A stretch of 64,000 nucleotides of DNA, taken from Paramecium tetraurelia. Its lineage: Eukaryota > Ciliophora > Oligohymenophorea > Peniculida > Parameciidae. The notes beneath the pieces are model-generated. The model saw only the letters and a program-made list of their open reading frames with translations, had not been told where the DNA came from and did no database searches. Where the stretch lies: NCBI RefSeq assembly GCF_000165425.1, contig NW_001798955.1:434001-498000 (forward strand), written 5' to 3'. This document shows positions 12,521 to 24,440 of this stretch, one piece after another (within the stretch, counting starts at the first letter, position 1; each line of letters begins with the position of its first letter). Both the position numbers and the translations under genes were made by a program.

Positions 12521-13129
12521 TCATTTCATTTATTGTAATAGATCTCTTTCCAATCTATCAAATCCAAAACTTAATTTTTGATTCTCTTTTAATAATAACT
12601 CTTAAACTTGCATTGAAACCTTAGCTATAATTTCTTTTTATTTCTCTCTAAATAGACTTGCGCTTTTATTATTTTATTAAGCTTTTAGATCATCATTCTC
12701 TATACTGTTTTTTTCTTTCTTGTCTTAATTTTGTTTTTTGTATCCATGTTTCAATCTAAAATTCAATCTTAAATATGGAATATCCATGCGTTCCTCCTCC
12801 AAAGGTTCTATTTGAATTTTATACTATTTCTTGTGTCCTTAATTAATGTAAGGTTTAGAGATATTCTTTGTCGCCTTAGTTCCAATTTAGATATCTGGTA
12901 GGTTTCTTGAGTTGTTCTAGGAACGATGAAGCTTTTATAAGGCCATTCCATCTCCTAGTTTTAATAAACTACTTCGATTAGAATTATTATTCTTTGAACT
13001 TAGAATGGTTGGAACAAAATAATTTTAATGATTTATTTTCTCTAATGGTGTTTGTTTAAGAGATCTAAGTGAATAAAGTTAATTTAAGTGTAATTCTTTA
13101 GAGTAATTATCAAGCATAGGTTATTTCAT
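12521..13129 (-). CDS. Hypothetical basic protein with C-terminal coiled coil
   Basis: Intron-free frame of 202 residues from ATG at 13129 to TGA at 12521. The first 100 residues are Asn/Ser/Lys-rich and probably disordered; the final 60 (REKQKEIIAKVSMQVQELLL and on) form a likely coiled coil. Gln is encoded mostly by TAA/TAG, as in true genes nearby. No recognised domain. It is head-to-head with the next gene, 148 bp away, and the two could share a promoter region. Function unknown. Confidence 0.6.
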
Positions 13130-13277
13130 AATTGTTTAAATCTATAATAATAATTTATTAATGAAATACCACTATTTCAATCACAACATTAATTATAAGT
13201 TTATACTTTTATTATGCTAATCAAAAATGAAATAAAGATTAATTATTAAATAGATATAATTTTTACTATATTATATT

Positions 13278-13694
13278 ATGATTCCATAAGATAGTACTCA
13301 TACTCTTAATTTATTAAAAACTATTTGTTAGAAAGCAATGTATGACTTATAAGGTAAGAATAAAAAAGTCGGAGTAAGTTTGCCAAAAATTAAATAAGTA
13401 AAAATATTAAATCAACATCAAACCCAAATGGGTGTGAATTACAAACAAGAAAATTAATAATTTAAAAGAAAATTAGGTTAATTTAAATTGGTTTAGCAAA
13501 ATCTAAGGCCTAAAAGGCTGTCATCAATAAAATTGGATAGTAATTAGAGCAACTCCTCATAAATTGAAGGGAATGAAAGTTTGAAAATAATTAGTTACAT
13601 TTCTAATAGTAATGAGATAGATAGAATGTTTGAAATATACTCTAGCTCTAGGATTAAGAATAGGAAATTTAGGTTTAATTCACTACAATTTTGA
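13278..13694 (+). CDS. Small basic hypothetical protein
   Basis: Intron-free frame of 138 residues from ATG 13278 to TGA 13692. It is rich in Lys, Gln, Asn and Ser and strongly basic; no signal peptide, membrane segment or known domain. Its 3' end converges on the minus-strand gene that stops at 13742, leaving 47 bp between them. The neighbouring small Lys/Gln/Ser-rich genes (12521-13129 and 13742-14353) are of similar type, which suggests a cluster of ciliate-specific, probably disordered proteins. Confidence 0.55.
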
Positions 13695-13741
13695 AGAAAA
13701 TGCATGTATAGATATTAAAATAATGAGAAGTATAAACAAAT

Positions 13742-14353
13742 TCATTCATTTTCAAGTTTTATATCATCTAAATCTAAATCATGTTTTAATTTATCGAATA
13801 ATTTACAGAGTTTCTCGTCTCTGGATGAATTAACATGTTCAATAAGCGATTAAATATTTTTAACTAATTTTTATTGTTTGTCTCTTACACTTTGAATAGT
13901 AAAATGATTCGAAATTTTATAAATTTATGTACCTTCACTTATGTCTGTTTTGTATCTTTTAGTTGAAGGTAGAATTTTACTAGATAAAATAGGAGGATAT
14001 TTTTATGGAGCTTTGATGCTTAAATGAGGTATTTAGATTGGATTCTAATTTTCAATCATATCAAGATGTATTTTATATTTCTCAATTCTTGGATTTACAC
14101 AAACAGACATATTCTTTTTCTTTACATCTGGAAATTATTTGACATCTGGAGAAGGATCATTGATAACCTGAGAAACTCTTCTGAATTAATGAAGACATGA
14201 TTTGTCTGAAAAGCTATGTTTGTTTGAGATTTTTTTAGAAGCATATTTCTGCAGGCGTTATTCTGATGAACTAATTTCTTTGAGTGCACTTTGGCATTAA
14301 CTTTCTAATAGATTGATGGGTCTGGTCTAAATTTTTGGAAATAAAAAATTCAT
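13742..14353 (-). CDS. Hypothetical Ser/Lys-rich protein
   Basis: Intron-free frame of 203 residues. The ATG at 14353 is the most upstream in-frame start and gives an N terminus (MNFLFPKIQTRPINLLES) consistent with a cytosolic protein; an internal ATG at about residue 100 is less likely. The middle is Ser/Pro-rich, the C terminus helical and charged (DEKLCKLFDKLKHDLDLDD). No family recognised. Its start is 84 bp from the divergent coiled-coil gene at 14437. Confidence 0.6.
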
Positions 14354-14436
14354 TATTATTTATATAGATTTTGTACTCATTTGATGGTATTTTAGTTTTA
14401 AAAATAATAATATTAATTTCATTCAGCTTTTAAAAA

Positions 14437-15216
14437 ATGGATAACCTTTACAACGATAATTCAGAAGAAGAATATACAAGTGATGATTCGAAAATTAAAA
14501 AAAAGTAATTAGAAGTGGAGGCTGAGCTTCAGAAATTGTAGTAGATGGAACAGGAATCTTAGGAGGAGATAAATAATTTGGAAGATCAGATTAAGCAGAA
14601 TGAAAACAAGAAGCTTGAAGTCACAAGAAAACTTAAAGAAAGTGTAGAAACTATGAGTTAATAAAAATAAGAAATACTAATATTGGATGCCAAAATTGCA
14701 TTTATTAAAAGGAGATTAAATAATGACCCTACGATATAGGAGTAATAAGACACTTAGGAATAAATAATATAAGACTCTGTATATTTAACAACTCTGCTGC
14801 AAGAGAAGGAAAGACGCATAAGGACTCTTAAAGAGAAAATTTAAAATATACGTCCATGTGTTCAAGAGGAAAAGTAGTTGCAATAACTCCAGATAGACTT
14901 AGTGTTAAAGAAGGCTTAGTTGCAGGAGATTAAAAATTAATAGCAAGTTGGGAATCTGAATTAGTCTTACAAAAATATTCAGGCCAAGCTTAGTGAACTC
15001 AAATTGATGTAAGAAAAAAGAGAAGATATTAAATAAGAAATTTAGAGATTCAATTCTAGGATCAGAGGGGAATAAGATCAAAAGTATATGCTATTCAATC
15101 AATTGTAAATAGTGAGAAATATATATCAAAGTTATGAGAATAGAGTTGAACAATAAAAAACTATGATTAGCAATCTTTAGGAAGAGAATAGCAATGATAC
15201 AATTAATCAATTTTGA
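14437..15216 (+). CDS. Long coiled-coil protein
   Basis: Intron-free, 259 residues, almost wholly coiled coil: from about residue 15 to the end the sequence is an unbroken series of Gln/Glu/Lys/Leu heptads (KKQLEVEAELQKLQQMEQES and on). A short acidic head (MDNLYNDNSEEEYTSDDSK) precedes it. Such proteins in ciliates are commonly basal-body or axonemal linkers, but nothing here identifies which. Many of the Gln codons are TAA/TAG, so the gene is invisible under the standard code. It ends 85 bp before the next gene on the same strand. Confidence 0.7.
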
Positions 15217-15301
15217 GTTATCAATAAAGTTATCAACGATATAATATAAAAGCGCCAATAATTTTGAAAATTTAAAATTCAATATTATATATTTAACAAT
15301 T

Positions 15302-17818
15302 ATGTAGAAGAAAAGGTTGTCATCAATAGATAGAAACTTTATGTCATCTCTTCGGAAGTATGAAGAGCATCCTTCACAGAAGTAAATGAATGCTTAAAAA
15401 AAAGAAACACATTTATAAGAGCAATAATTATTGATTCAAGATATTCAAGCTAACATTTAGGATTTAGAAAATGGAAATTACATGAAATGTTTTACAAGTA
15501 TAAATCTAATGTTTACTGATCCAAATTATTCACTTCGGAAACACATCACATTTTAATTGTTTGTGCCTGAAGAAAAAGATTTCGTTGGCTTTACAATATT
15601 GAACAAAAAAGAAATTTGGATTTTACTATTGCTCTATTTTGATATAGTGAATTAGGATAAGAATTAATATGCAAGATATCTTTGGCAAAGCATAGTTAAA
15701 AAAATGACTGAATATTTAAATTATGAACTAAGAGAAGAGGTTATAAATAAAGTCAAACTATATAGACAAAAGTCTAAAATAACAAATAATCAAAATAAAT
15801 AAAATAATTAGCATACCAGTCAATATTATTTTGTAGAGGAACGTGATGAGTAGAGTAAAGAAGGCAGAGAGATCAATAATAGTTACAAAGAAATTTGTTT
15901 TGATAAATCCTATATGGCTACATTATCAGACAATTCAATTATTGAAAGAAGTTAAGTTTTAGAACAGAACATGATGATCATTCAGGATCAAATTGAATCA
16001 GCCACAAATGAGGATGTATCTATTTAAGCTCCAACTAATAGTTCAATTGATTTGAATAATGATTTTGTAGAATTAACTTATCATAATTCTAATCTGAATG
16101 ATTTTTAAATACCTGATATCTCATTCTAATAGCAATCCTAAACTGAAGATCTAATCAAGAATTCTATTTTTATGGATTAAGCTAGTAACCAAGTTGAAAT
16201 CTCTTTAATTGCTCAAATGGAATAATTGGGCTTTTAAGATAACTTATAATCTGAACAATTAAATAATGCACTCTTTGTCGATTTAGAAGAAGACATTCAT
16301 GAAAGTTACTAAAATTTGGGGTTGGATTAAATTAGTTAGACTTCTCTTGAAAATATCAAAATTCAAGAGGCATCCATATTTTAACCTAATTTTATTGAAG
16401 AAAACAGATAAACAGAGTAACCTAAGGATAATAAAATTAACAATTTAAAGGATAAACCAATATATATTTTAGATTTTGACAAAATCAGTTTTGATTCATT
16501 TTCAAATACTGATTAATTTTGTAAGAAATCTCATTAAATGGGAGAGACTCCTCATTTCTCTATGAATCAATAGAGTATAAATTAATGGACGAAAGAAGAA
16601 TAAAAGGATTAAATCTAATAAGAGGAAGAGAAACTAAATTAAGATATTGATTTCAAAGATTATGAGGAATAATTAGCACATGTTCAGGCTCAATAGATTT
16701 TGAAGGAGGATTTAGAATAATTAGAAAATGATTCAGATGAAGTTAATGATTAAGTTGAAACTAAGTAATAATAATATGATGAGAAAAATAGTTCGTCTAA
16801 AATCGAATTAAACGATATTATAAATGTTGAGTATAAATTATCATCAAGTATAATTAATTCAAAACAGAAAACCATTGATGATTATTTTAAACCCAAAAAT
16901 AAGATTTCATCCATTTAATCCAAAAATTGTCATTAATTAGTTGAAGAAGAACCTATTAAAAAAGATGAATTTGATTATTCTTCGTAAAATGAAAGAAGGA
17001 GAAAAAGTAGGATAAGCAAAATAATGTAAAAATCAAATGTAAATTCTCAACTTGATTATGCATTTGAATGTGATTTATCTTCCTAATAACCTTCGAATTA
17101 ATAATACATAGAATAATCACACTATCTTGAATCTTAACAAATATCAAATAATAAGAAGAGACGTTCTTCTCTTGTTGTTGATAAAAGGTATGATCAAAAC
17201 TTTATGGATAAACATGGATCAGGATATAGATTTGAAATTTAAAAGGCACCTCAAAGGTTAAAAGAGAAATATTAAGTTGAAGAAATACTTGTTCCCAAAA
17301 GATCCAGCAAAAGAATTCATTATCCAGAAAGAAGCGATTTAGAAATATCTAAAATGATTATTGCTAATAACGAAATCTTGAATTATTTCACTCCTGCAGA
17401 TCGATAATCTTAATAAATCTCAGAAGAAATTAATAATAGAGTTCATCCTTTAACATATTTTCACTCATTCAATAAAAATGATAAAAATCAAATAATCGTT
17501 GTAAGTTATTGAACTATTTGCTTTTAGTTATCAAACAATTAAGAACAATTTATTAATGATATTGTGGAGATCGAGATTTGTTTGGCAAACATTAACGATA
17601 ATGAAAGTCACCATATTGTTAAGGTAATTTATTTTGTTAATTAGATTGTAAGTGGATAATTAAATGGTTAAATAGCAATTGCACAAATAAAAAAACAAAG
17701 CTCTGAATAAATCATATTTGAAGACTACAATTTTTACAATAAATACATTCACTTTTAATGTCAACAATCATAAGCTATTTACTTACCATTAGGCAGTTAC
17801 TTAATTAATTAATGTTGA
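15302..17818 (+). CDS. Nuclear protein with PIP box and CENP-C-like C-terminal features
   Basis: About 822 residues. A 27-nt intron at 17501-17527 hides an in-frame TGA; a second probable intron lies at 17624-17644 (21 nt, no effect on frame). Residues 60-180 form a mixed alpha/beta, apparently folded, region; the centre is long, acidic and disordered. At residues 522-529 there is QKTIDDYF, a perfect match to the PCNA-interacting PIP box (Qxx[ILM]xx[FY][FY]), followed by basic residues. At 663-675 is LVPKRSSKRIHYP, similar to the CENP-C motif (RRSxRxxxxP), and the last 100 residues end in AIYLPLGSYLIN, recalling the cupin fold that follows this motif in CENP-C/Mif2. The kinetochore assignment is an inference; the PIP box is direct. 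Confidence 0.6.
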
Positions 17819-18065
17819 TTATATTATTAATTCTAATTAGTATCATTTCTAGACACTATTAAATTATAAATTAAATATCTTAAATTTAATTAAATTTCCA
17901 AATTACATGCTCAAATTATAGTTTGTTAATATAGACATCTAATTCCAAACTCTAATTGAAATCTAAAACTAAAGTGAAATTTTCAAATAACAAATTTAAT
18001 ATTATAAAATAATATATTAAATTCTTTCTTTAGAAGATGGTTAGATTTATTAAATTAAAATTTAA

Positions 18066-21000
18066 ATGGACAGCTTTTATATCTATATGATTTTGCTCCT
18101 TGTGGTAACTTCTAATTTGTAACTACAATTTACAGATCTACTTTAAGAAAATATTATCTTATTATTTAGATACCTCAACATCAGCCTAAAACTTGACTTG
18201 CCAAAGTCTTACAAAAGTTTATCGATCTCCAACAACTGGGACCCCAAGGGTTATGGAATTCAAAATAAATACTGCTTATGGTTATAATAAACTACTTTAT
18301 ACACTCGATTTACATGTTGAAAAGAGTTTTAATTCAAAATTAAGCTTTATTGAAAGTGGCAAGATTATACAGGAATATGAGGGTACTTCATACTCCTTTT
18401 TCTCTGGAAATTTGTGTTCTTTTGCAAGTTTGAAAACATTTATTCATTTTACATCGACTACATAAATGAATGAATAATAAGCAACTTTATTAATTAAGAT
18501 AGATAGTGCAACTACATTTTGGATTAAAAATTTAAAGATTTATGCAGAGAGATGTTCATAACATTGTAAAATATGCTCTGATTCTTCATCTTGCTTAGAG
18601 TGCTTGCCTGATTTTGAATTAAATTCCATTCGATAATGTATATGTAAGGAATAATTCCTAACATATTTCCAAGGATAATGCATAACTTAATGTCCTGTAA
18701 ATTATATTTTTGATGGCTTTACATGTATATAATACGCTCAATTAATAAATTTATTGTATGATGACACGGCATCTAAATTCACATTGCAACCTGATTACAA
18801 TACAACTCAAAGAGTATGCTAAACTACTTTAGGTGGCAAATTTGTGGCAGGCCTATTTATTTAGAATGAAGCTATTGAATATAAGATTAATTAACCAGTA
18901 GGAACTGCAACCAACATATTATTGGAAGCTGAAATTTATGTTTTAAATTATATAACTAATATGCAGCAACGATTATCTATTAAGTTGAATAATAATGTGA
19001 TAGGACACTACTTAATTATAGAGAATGGCAATTTTATGAATATATAAATTGTAGGAGCAGCAAAACAACATTCATGTAGTATAATTGGATTTACGTCTTG
19101 TATAAAGTTTATTGTATTATTAAACGTTGAAAATATCTCTGATCTGTCCCTTATATCCATATCGATTAATTTACCATTGGAAATAAAGGACATCAGTTGG
19201 GCATTATCCTATATTAAAGTCAATGCAATCACACCTCTTCCAATTATTTGCCCTTTGAAAAACTATAAGAATGAATGTGTTGATAAATGTCCAATACATA
19301 CAAGAACTTCAGGAAATGAGTGCATAAGTATTCTTAATGATTACAAATTTGCCAAAATCTTAAGAATTGAATTCACGGATAGATTTGCCATAAAATAAAA
19401 CTTAGATTTTGATGATCCCTGTGATTAGATAACTTATTTTTATCATGCTTGCTACTTTTATTAAAATCAGTATATTTTAGGAGGTGAGGCCATCTGGCAA
19501 AGTAAGTAATTGAGAATAGTCAATACTATGATTTAAGCACATTATAAAATTAAACTATTTTTTAAGGCTATTTTGATAGATCCTATTAACAGTGATTAAA
19601 CTATAATTGTAAGTGTAGATAATCAAAAATATACTCTCAACATGAATTCACCAAATTCCTATTGCTTCAGTAGTGTAGCTACACCAGGTTGCATAATTCA
19701 AGAAGATCTTGGTTAAACTAATCCTGATTATTTAATTAACTTTGAACAAGAATTTGATCATTCAGCTTCACAACTTGAAATTTTTCTATACTGTAATACA
19801 AAATCACCTAGTATCACATATTGTGGTCTATATGATTTAGTAATTCTGTTAGCAAATTGTCCTCCTAATTGTAAGCTTTGTTCATCAGATTCAATTTGTT
19901 TATAGCCGGAATCAAATATTCAAGTATTTTATGATTGTCCTAGTGAAGGTTATTTCTACTCTGAGGGATCTTGCAAAACGTGTTAGAAATTTTGTAAAAC
20001 CTGTAATAGTTAAACTAATTGTGTTGCTTGTCAGGATAACTATTTCTAATATGGAAATATTTGCATCTGTAAAATGAATTCTAAATAGGCTGAAATTACA
20101 GATTGTATGAGTGATAATTGCCATCCTTCATGTTCGATATGCCAAAATCAAATCAATTTGAATACTGTTAGCCCATATATCAAATTAAACTAACTTTGTG
20201 CTTATTGTGATCATAATGAACATAAAGTCTTGAATATTAATGTCTGTGAATGTTTCTAAGGATATTATATGGATAGATCATTTATACCAAGTATTTGTTA
20301 AAGATGTAAAGAAACATGCAAAACATGTTCAGATGAAAATACTTGTATAACTTGCTTTCCCGATTAAAATAGACTTTATTACAATTATAATTGTCAATGC
20401 ATAGATGGTTATTTTGAAACTGGATTTAATCCTATTTGTATAAAATGTACAACTCTTTGTAAATCCTGTCTATATAAAGAAGACCGCTGTATTAAATGCT
20501 ATACTGAATAATATAGGATATTATCTAAGGAAAATACTTGTGTGTGTCAAAATGGATATTACGATAATAAGGCAGATGTTTGTTTAAGTAATTAATATTA
20601 TTTACCTAGAATGCAGCAATAATTGTAATAGTTGTTCAGATTATTCTATTTGCACATCATGCGATGAGCTTCAATTTAGAGTATTGAACTCACAAATCAA
20701 ATAATGCGTGTGTTAAGAAGGCTATTATGATAACAATGACTTAACCTGTTTACCATGTTACTATACATGTAGTCGATGCAATAATTCAAATTTAATCTCA
20801 TAATGCACTCTTTGTCCAAAAACTAGGTAGAAATCTGCAAACAATCTTGATTTTTTTGAGTGTAAATGTAGAAAAGGATATTTTGATAATGGTTATCTAG
20901 AATGTTTATCTTGTCATCATGTAATCAATCCCCCTAATATACACTAATGCTATTCCTTTTGCGGAGATCAGATTGTCCAATGGAATGAAGAATGCGATGA

Positions 21001-23155
21001 TGGTAACTAAGTTTCAAGAGATGGTTGCGATTAATGTTTCATTTAAAATAACAACTGCATTGATAACATCTGTTTAAAATGTTAATACAATTAATGTCTT
21101 TAATGTATAGATGGATATTATATAAATCATGATTTTGCATGTATTTAATGTTCTGAAGAATGTCAAACATGTGAATCATAATAAAATAATTGTATAAAAT
21201 GCAGATTTTCCAATTCTAATACTGAAGAATGTTTAACTTGTTCTTAAGAACATGGATTTACCAATATTGATAATTAGTGTCTTAGCATATGTGGAGATGG
21301 TATTCGAACATTCTAGGAATTCTGTGATGATGGGAATTTGTTGAATGGAGATGGTTGCAATTAGTTTTGTAATATAGAGGATGGATATGTTTGTGAAGTA
21401 GAATGCTTAAAGATCAACTATATTGAGATTTTACTTTAAGAAGATAGATTAGACAATATTTATGATTCAAAAAGAACGATCAAATTGAAATTCAATCAAG
21501 AAATCAAAATTTCCACTAATAGTTCAATAACGAGTTTTGTTCAAATTACTTCAAATACTCCTCATCTTATATTAACCAACATAAGTATTACTGACAATTC
21601 AGAATTTGAAAATGGATATTATAATATTGCTTTAGATTTGGATTTAGAATTAGATTCATCAGCAATTTCTCCATCAATTAATGTTATTATTTAAAACCAT
21701 ACTTTGATAACTAATCAACAGAATTAATCATTTAAAACAAATAGGGCATCTATAGAATTAATAGATTTTATTAAATAGGATCAAATTGTAATTTAAAATA
21801 CCAAAAATCTAACTCAAATGAGCTCTTATTTCCTTTACATTTTACTAGGATTAGCAATATTAGCTATGATTTTTGGAGGCTTAGATATCTTTTGGAATCT
21901 TTTGGATACTTTATAACTTATTTGTTATCTCAAGTATTTTAATATTACTTACCCATTCAACCTTTAGTATTATTTTACTATTTTTGGATTTGCTGAATTT
22001 GATTTTATTAAGACTTATTTTGATTTTGAGTACTTGATTACTAAATATGTGGATACTCCAGAAAGTGATCACAAATTTTATTAAGAAGGATACTCTACAG
22101 TCTTTCTTTTAAATATCATCTCTGTCATTATTGTCTTTATTACAACAACTACTACGTTTATTATCATCAAAATTGTGTTATATTTTCTACATAAAGCTAC
22201 AAAAGACTTTTGCGAAGACATTATAATGATGGAAACTAAGTAAATTAGTATATTTACATTTCTATTTTACAAATTAACCAATAGTTGTTAAAAATACTTC
22301 TTGAAAATTATTTGTGAATTTAAAAGTGCTCTCATTAGGACTTTTATGGCTTCAGCCTATGATTTAAATTTAGCTATTTTTTTGTAATTTAAGGATCTAA
22401 ATTTTTAAAATCATATTCTTAAACTAAGTAGCATTAGTGCTCTAATTACATTTTTCTTAGAAATATATTTTATCTATTTATGTTTTTAATTGATGAATAA
22501 GGATCTGGCAACATTAAAATTAAAAGAAACCTAATAAAATTATGGATCACTTTTTGAAGGATTAAAATTAGTTTAAAATCATTTCCACCATTACTTCAAC
22601 TTATTCGTTGTTATAAAGAAAGCAACCTTTATGGCAATTCTAGTTTTTCTATATGATACTCCCTGTTTACAAATTAGTCTGGTTTCTATTTTAAACTTAT
22701 CATAAGCATTATTGTTTTTGTATAACAAACCCTTAGAAGATCAAAATGAACTTATCAAATAAATTATTTGTGAACTAATCTTATGGATGTCAGTAATGTT
22801 AATTTTGGTATATGGATTTAATGAGTAGACTAATATTTTGGATTCTCATCAAATCTCAAATATTGGTTGGATGATAATCGGATTTTTGTCCTTAATACTA
22901 TTTCTATAACTAATCATTGATTGTAAGTAACATTTTTAATTCCTTGATTAAAAATATTAATTATTCAAAAGGTTAAGAGTCTGGTATAATTATTATTTTT
23001 AGAATAATAATAATCAATCTTCTTTGAATACAGAACATAGTCAATTTTCCATAGTATTTAATTAAAGAGCAAGACAGCAGACAAGTGCAGCAAAAATCCA
23101 AACTTAATCTAATTAAGTAATCTAAAGAAGAATTATCTCTTTTAAATTAAGTTGA
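18066..23155 (+). CDS. Giant cysteine-rich multi-pass membrane protein (furin/DUF4215-type repeats)
   Basis: About 1,678 residues in three exons; introns at 18105-18135 (31 nt) and 20588-20609 (22 nt). The first exon encodes a signal peptide (MDSFYIYMILLLV). An extracellular part of about 1,150 residues carries many CxxC...C furin-like/GFR-type repeats (CKTCxxxxxCxxCxxxxY) and DUF4215-type units, for example CGDGIRTFQEFCDDGN followed by NGDGCNQFC near residue 1055. After a Ser/Thr/Asn-rich stalk, eight or so hydrophobic helices follow (from about residue 1240), then a short polar tail. This architecture is a large, expanded family in Paramecium and Tetrahymena of unknown ligand, often likened to surface receptors or adhesion GPCR-like proteins. 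Intron removal is clearly supported by frame. Confidence 0.78.
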
Positions 23156-23363
23156 TTTAAGATTTCACATAAACTGATTAATTGTTTATTATTACATTAT
23201 AATTAATGATTCTGTTATGCTGAGTTTTACAAGATCTATAAAAGGAAATTAAAATTATTTTATGGAAGTAGTTTAATTATCATAAAAGAATGACTCAAAT
23301 GAGTTAATATATTTAATATAAATAGTTTAAAACTAGCAGGTGACAAAAATTATAAAATCAATA
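23156..23363. other. Intergenic
   Basis: A+T-rich, about 200 bp between the receptor gene's stop and the decayed-looking minus-strand stretch. Nothing recognised. Confidence 0.4.
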
Positions 23364-24330
23364 TCATGATGTTAATTTAATAAATGTAGGTAAACGTCTC
23401 CATTTTGTTTCCGTACAAGTTAAATTCTCATCTAAAATAAATTTGAAGTGAGGAAAATAAGAAGTCTCGGGAATTCTATGATAATAAAGACACTCGTACA
23501 ATTCAATAGCATTAAATTCTTCTTCTAAATTTTTGTTAATGAACAAATTTTATGGATTAAGTAAATCAACGACTTCAGTATAACTAATATTTTGAGGACG
23601 ATTAGTCTTTTTAGATGTAGCATTGCTTTTCTTTTTTTTTCTAGTTTGCCCTTCTAAAGAATCATTAGTTGACAAAGATCTCAAAGAGTCATTCATGAAA
23701 TTAGCAGTTAGATATATAATAAAAAAATTAATCAAATTAAAAGTCTCAACGATAATATTGTTTACTATTATATCAGTTTATTAAAGTTGTAAATCAACAT
23801 CTCATTCATCTCGTAAAAAAGAAACTCTTTAGATGACACAGTAACAGAATTCTGTTTCTTTTTCAAATTCGAAGTTCTTTTTGAAAAATTCTTTACTTCA
23901 TATAAGTAATACAAACTTTTACTTAAGATAAGTATCATTTTAATTATAATACTACTTTTATATAAAAACAATCTGATTTCATTTATTCTAATTACCAATA
24001 TACTTAAAAAATTCAATTTTTCAGAACACTCTAGTATTAAATAAGGAAATTGCCATTGAGGATTCAATAATTTAAGAACTTTATGTAAAACAAATTTTAA
24101 AATGCTAAGCTCATTAATTTAACGTTTATGATGAATTAATATTATTTTAATCTTTAAATATTATCTAATTATAAATTTTAAATCTCCTTTTAGATCATGA
24201 ATAGTAAAATCTTTTTGAGTTCCCTTCTAATCACAATAGATTTGAATCAATTATACATTTAGAGACTTATTTTTAAAATAACTTCATTTAAGAAAAAAAT
24301 ATTAATTACTAATTAATGTAAATGGTAGGT
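23364..24330 (-). pseudogene. Unrecognised decayed-looking coding region with unusual codon use
   Basis: Three successive minus-strand frames (24067-23768 and its upstream extension to about 24280, 23735-23550, 23546-23364) read like protein but are offset and lack a convincing start. The distal part contains SYTEVVDLLNP and YECLYYHRIPETSYFPHF, segments with real-protein character. Glutamine is encoded mainly by CAA/CAG here, with few TAA/TAG, unlike the genes on either side. No 20-31 nt intron reconciles the frames. I do not recognise the family. It may be an inactivated gene of foreign or mobile origin, or a host gene with sequence errors; the codon bias is the only hint of a different source. 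Confidence 0.35.
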
Positions 24331-24440
24331 AATTCAATAATAACATTCTTTCTAATTGCAGACTACTCATGAATCATAAGAATATGAATTTTAACAATCA
24401 AATACTTAAAAATTAATTTTTTATTTAAATTAAATTCAAA

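Noticed and set aside
15091-15282. Short minus-strand ORF
   Set aside because: Lies opposite a solid coiled-coil CDS; shadow.
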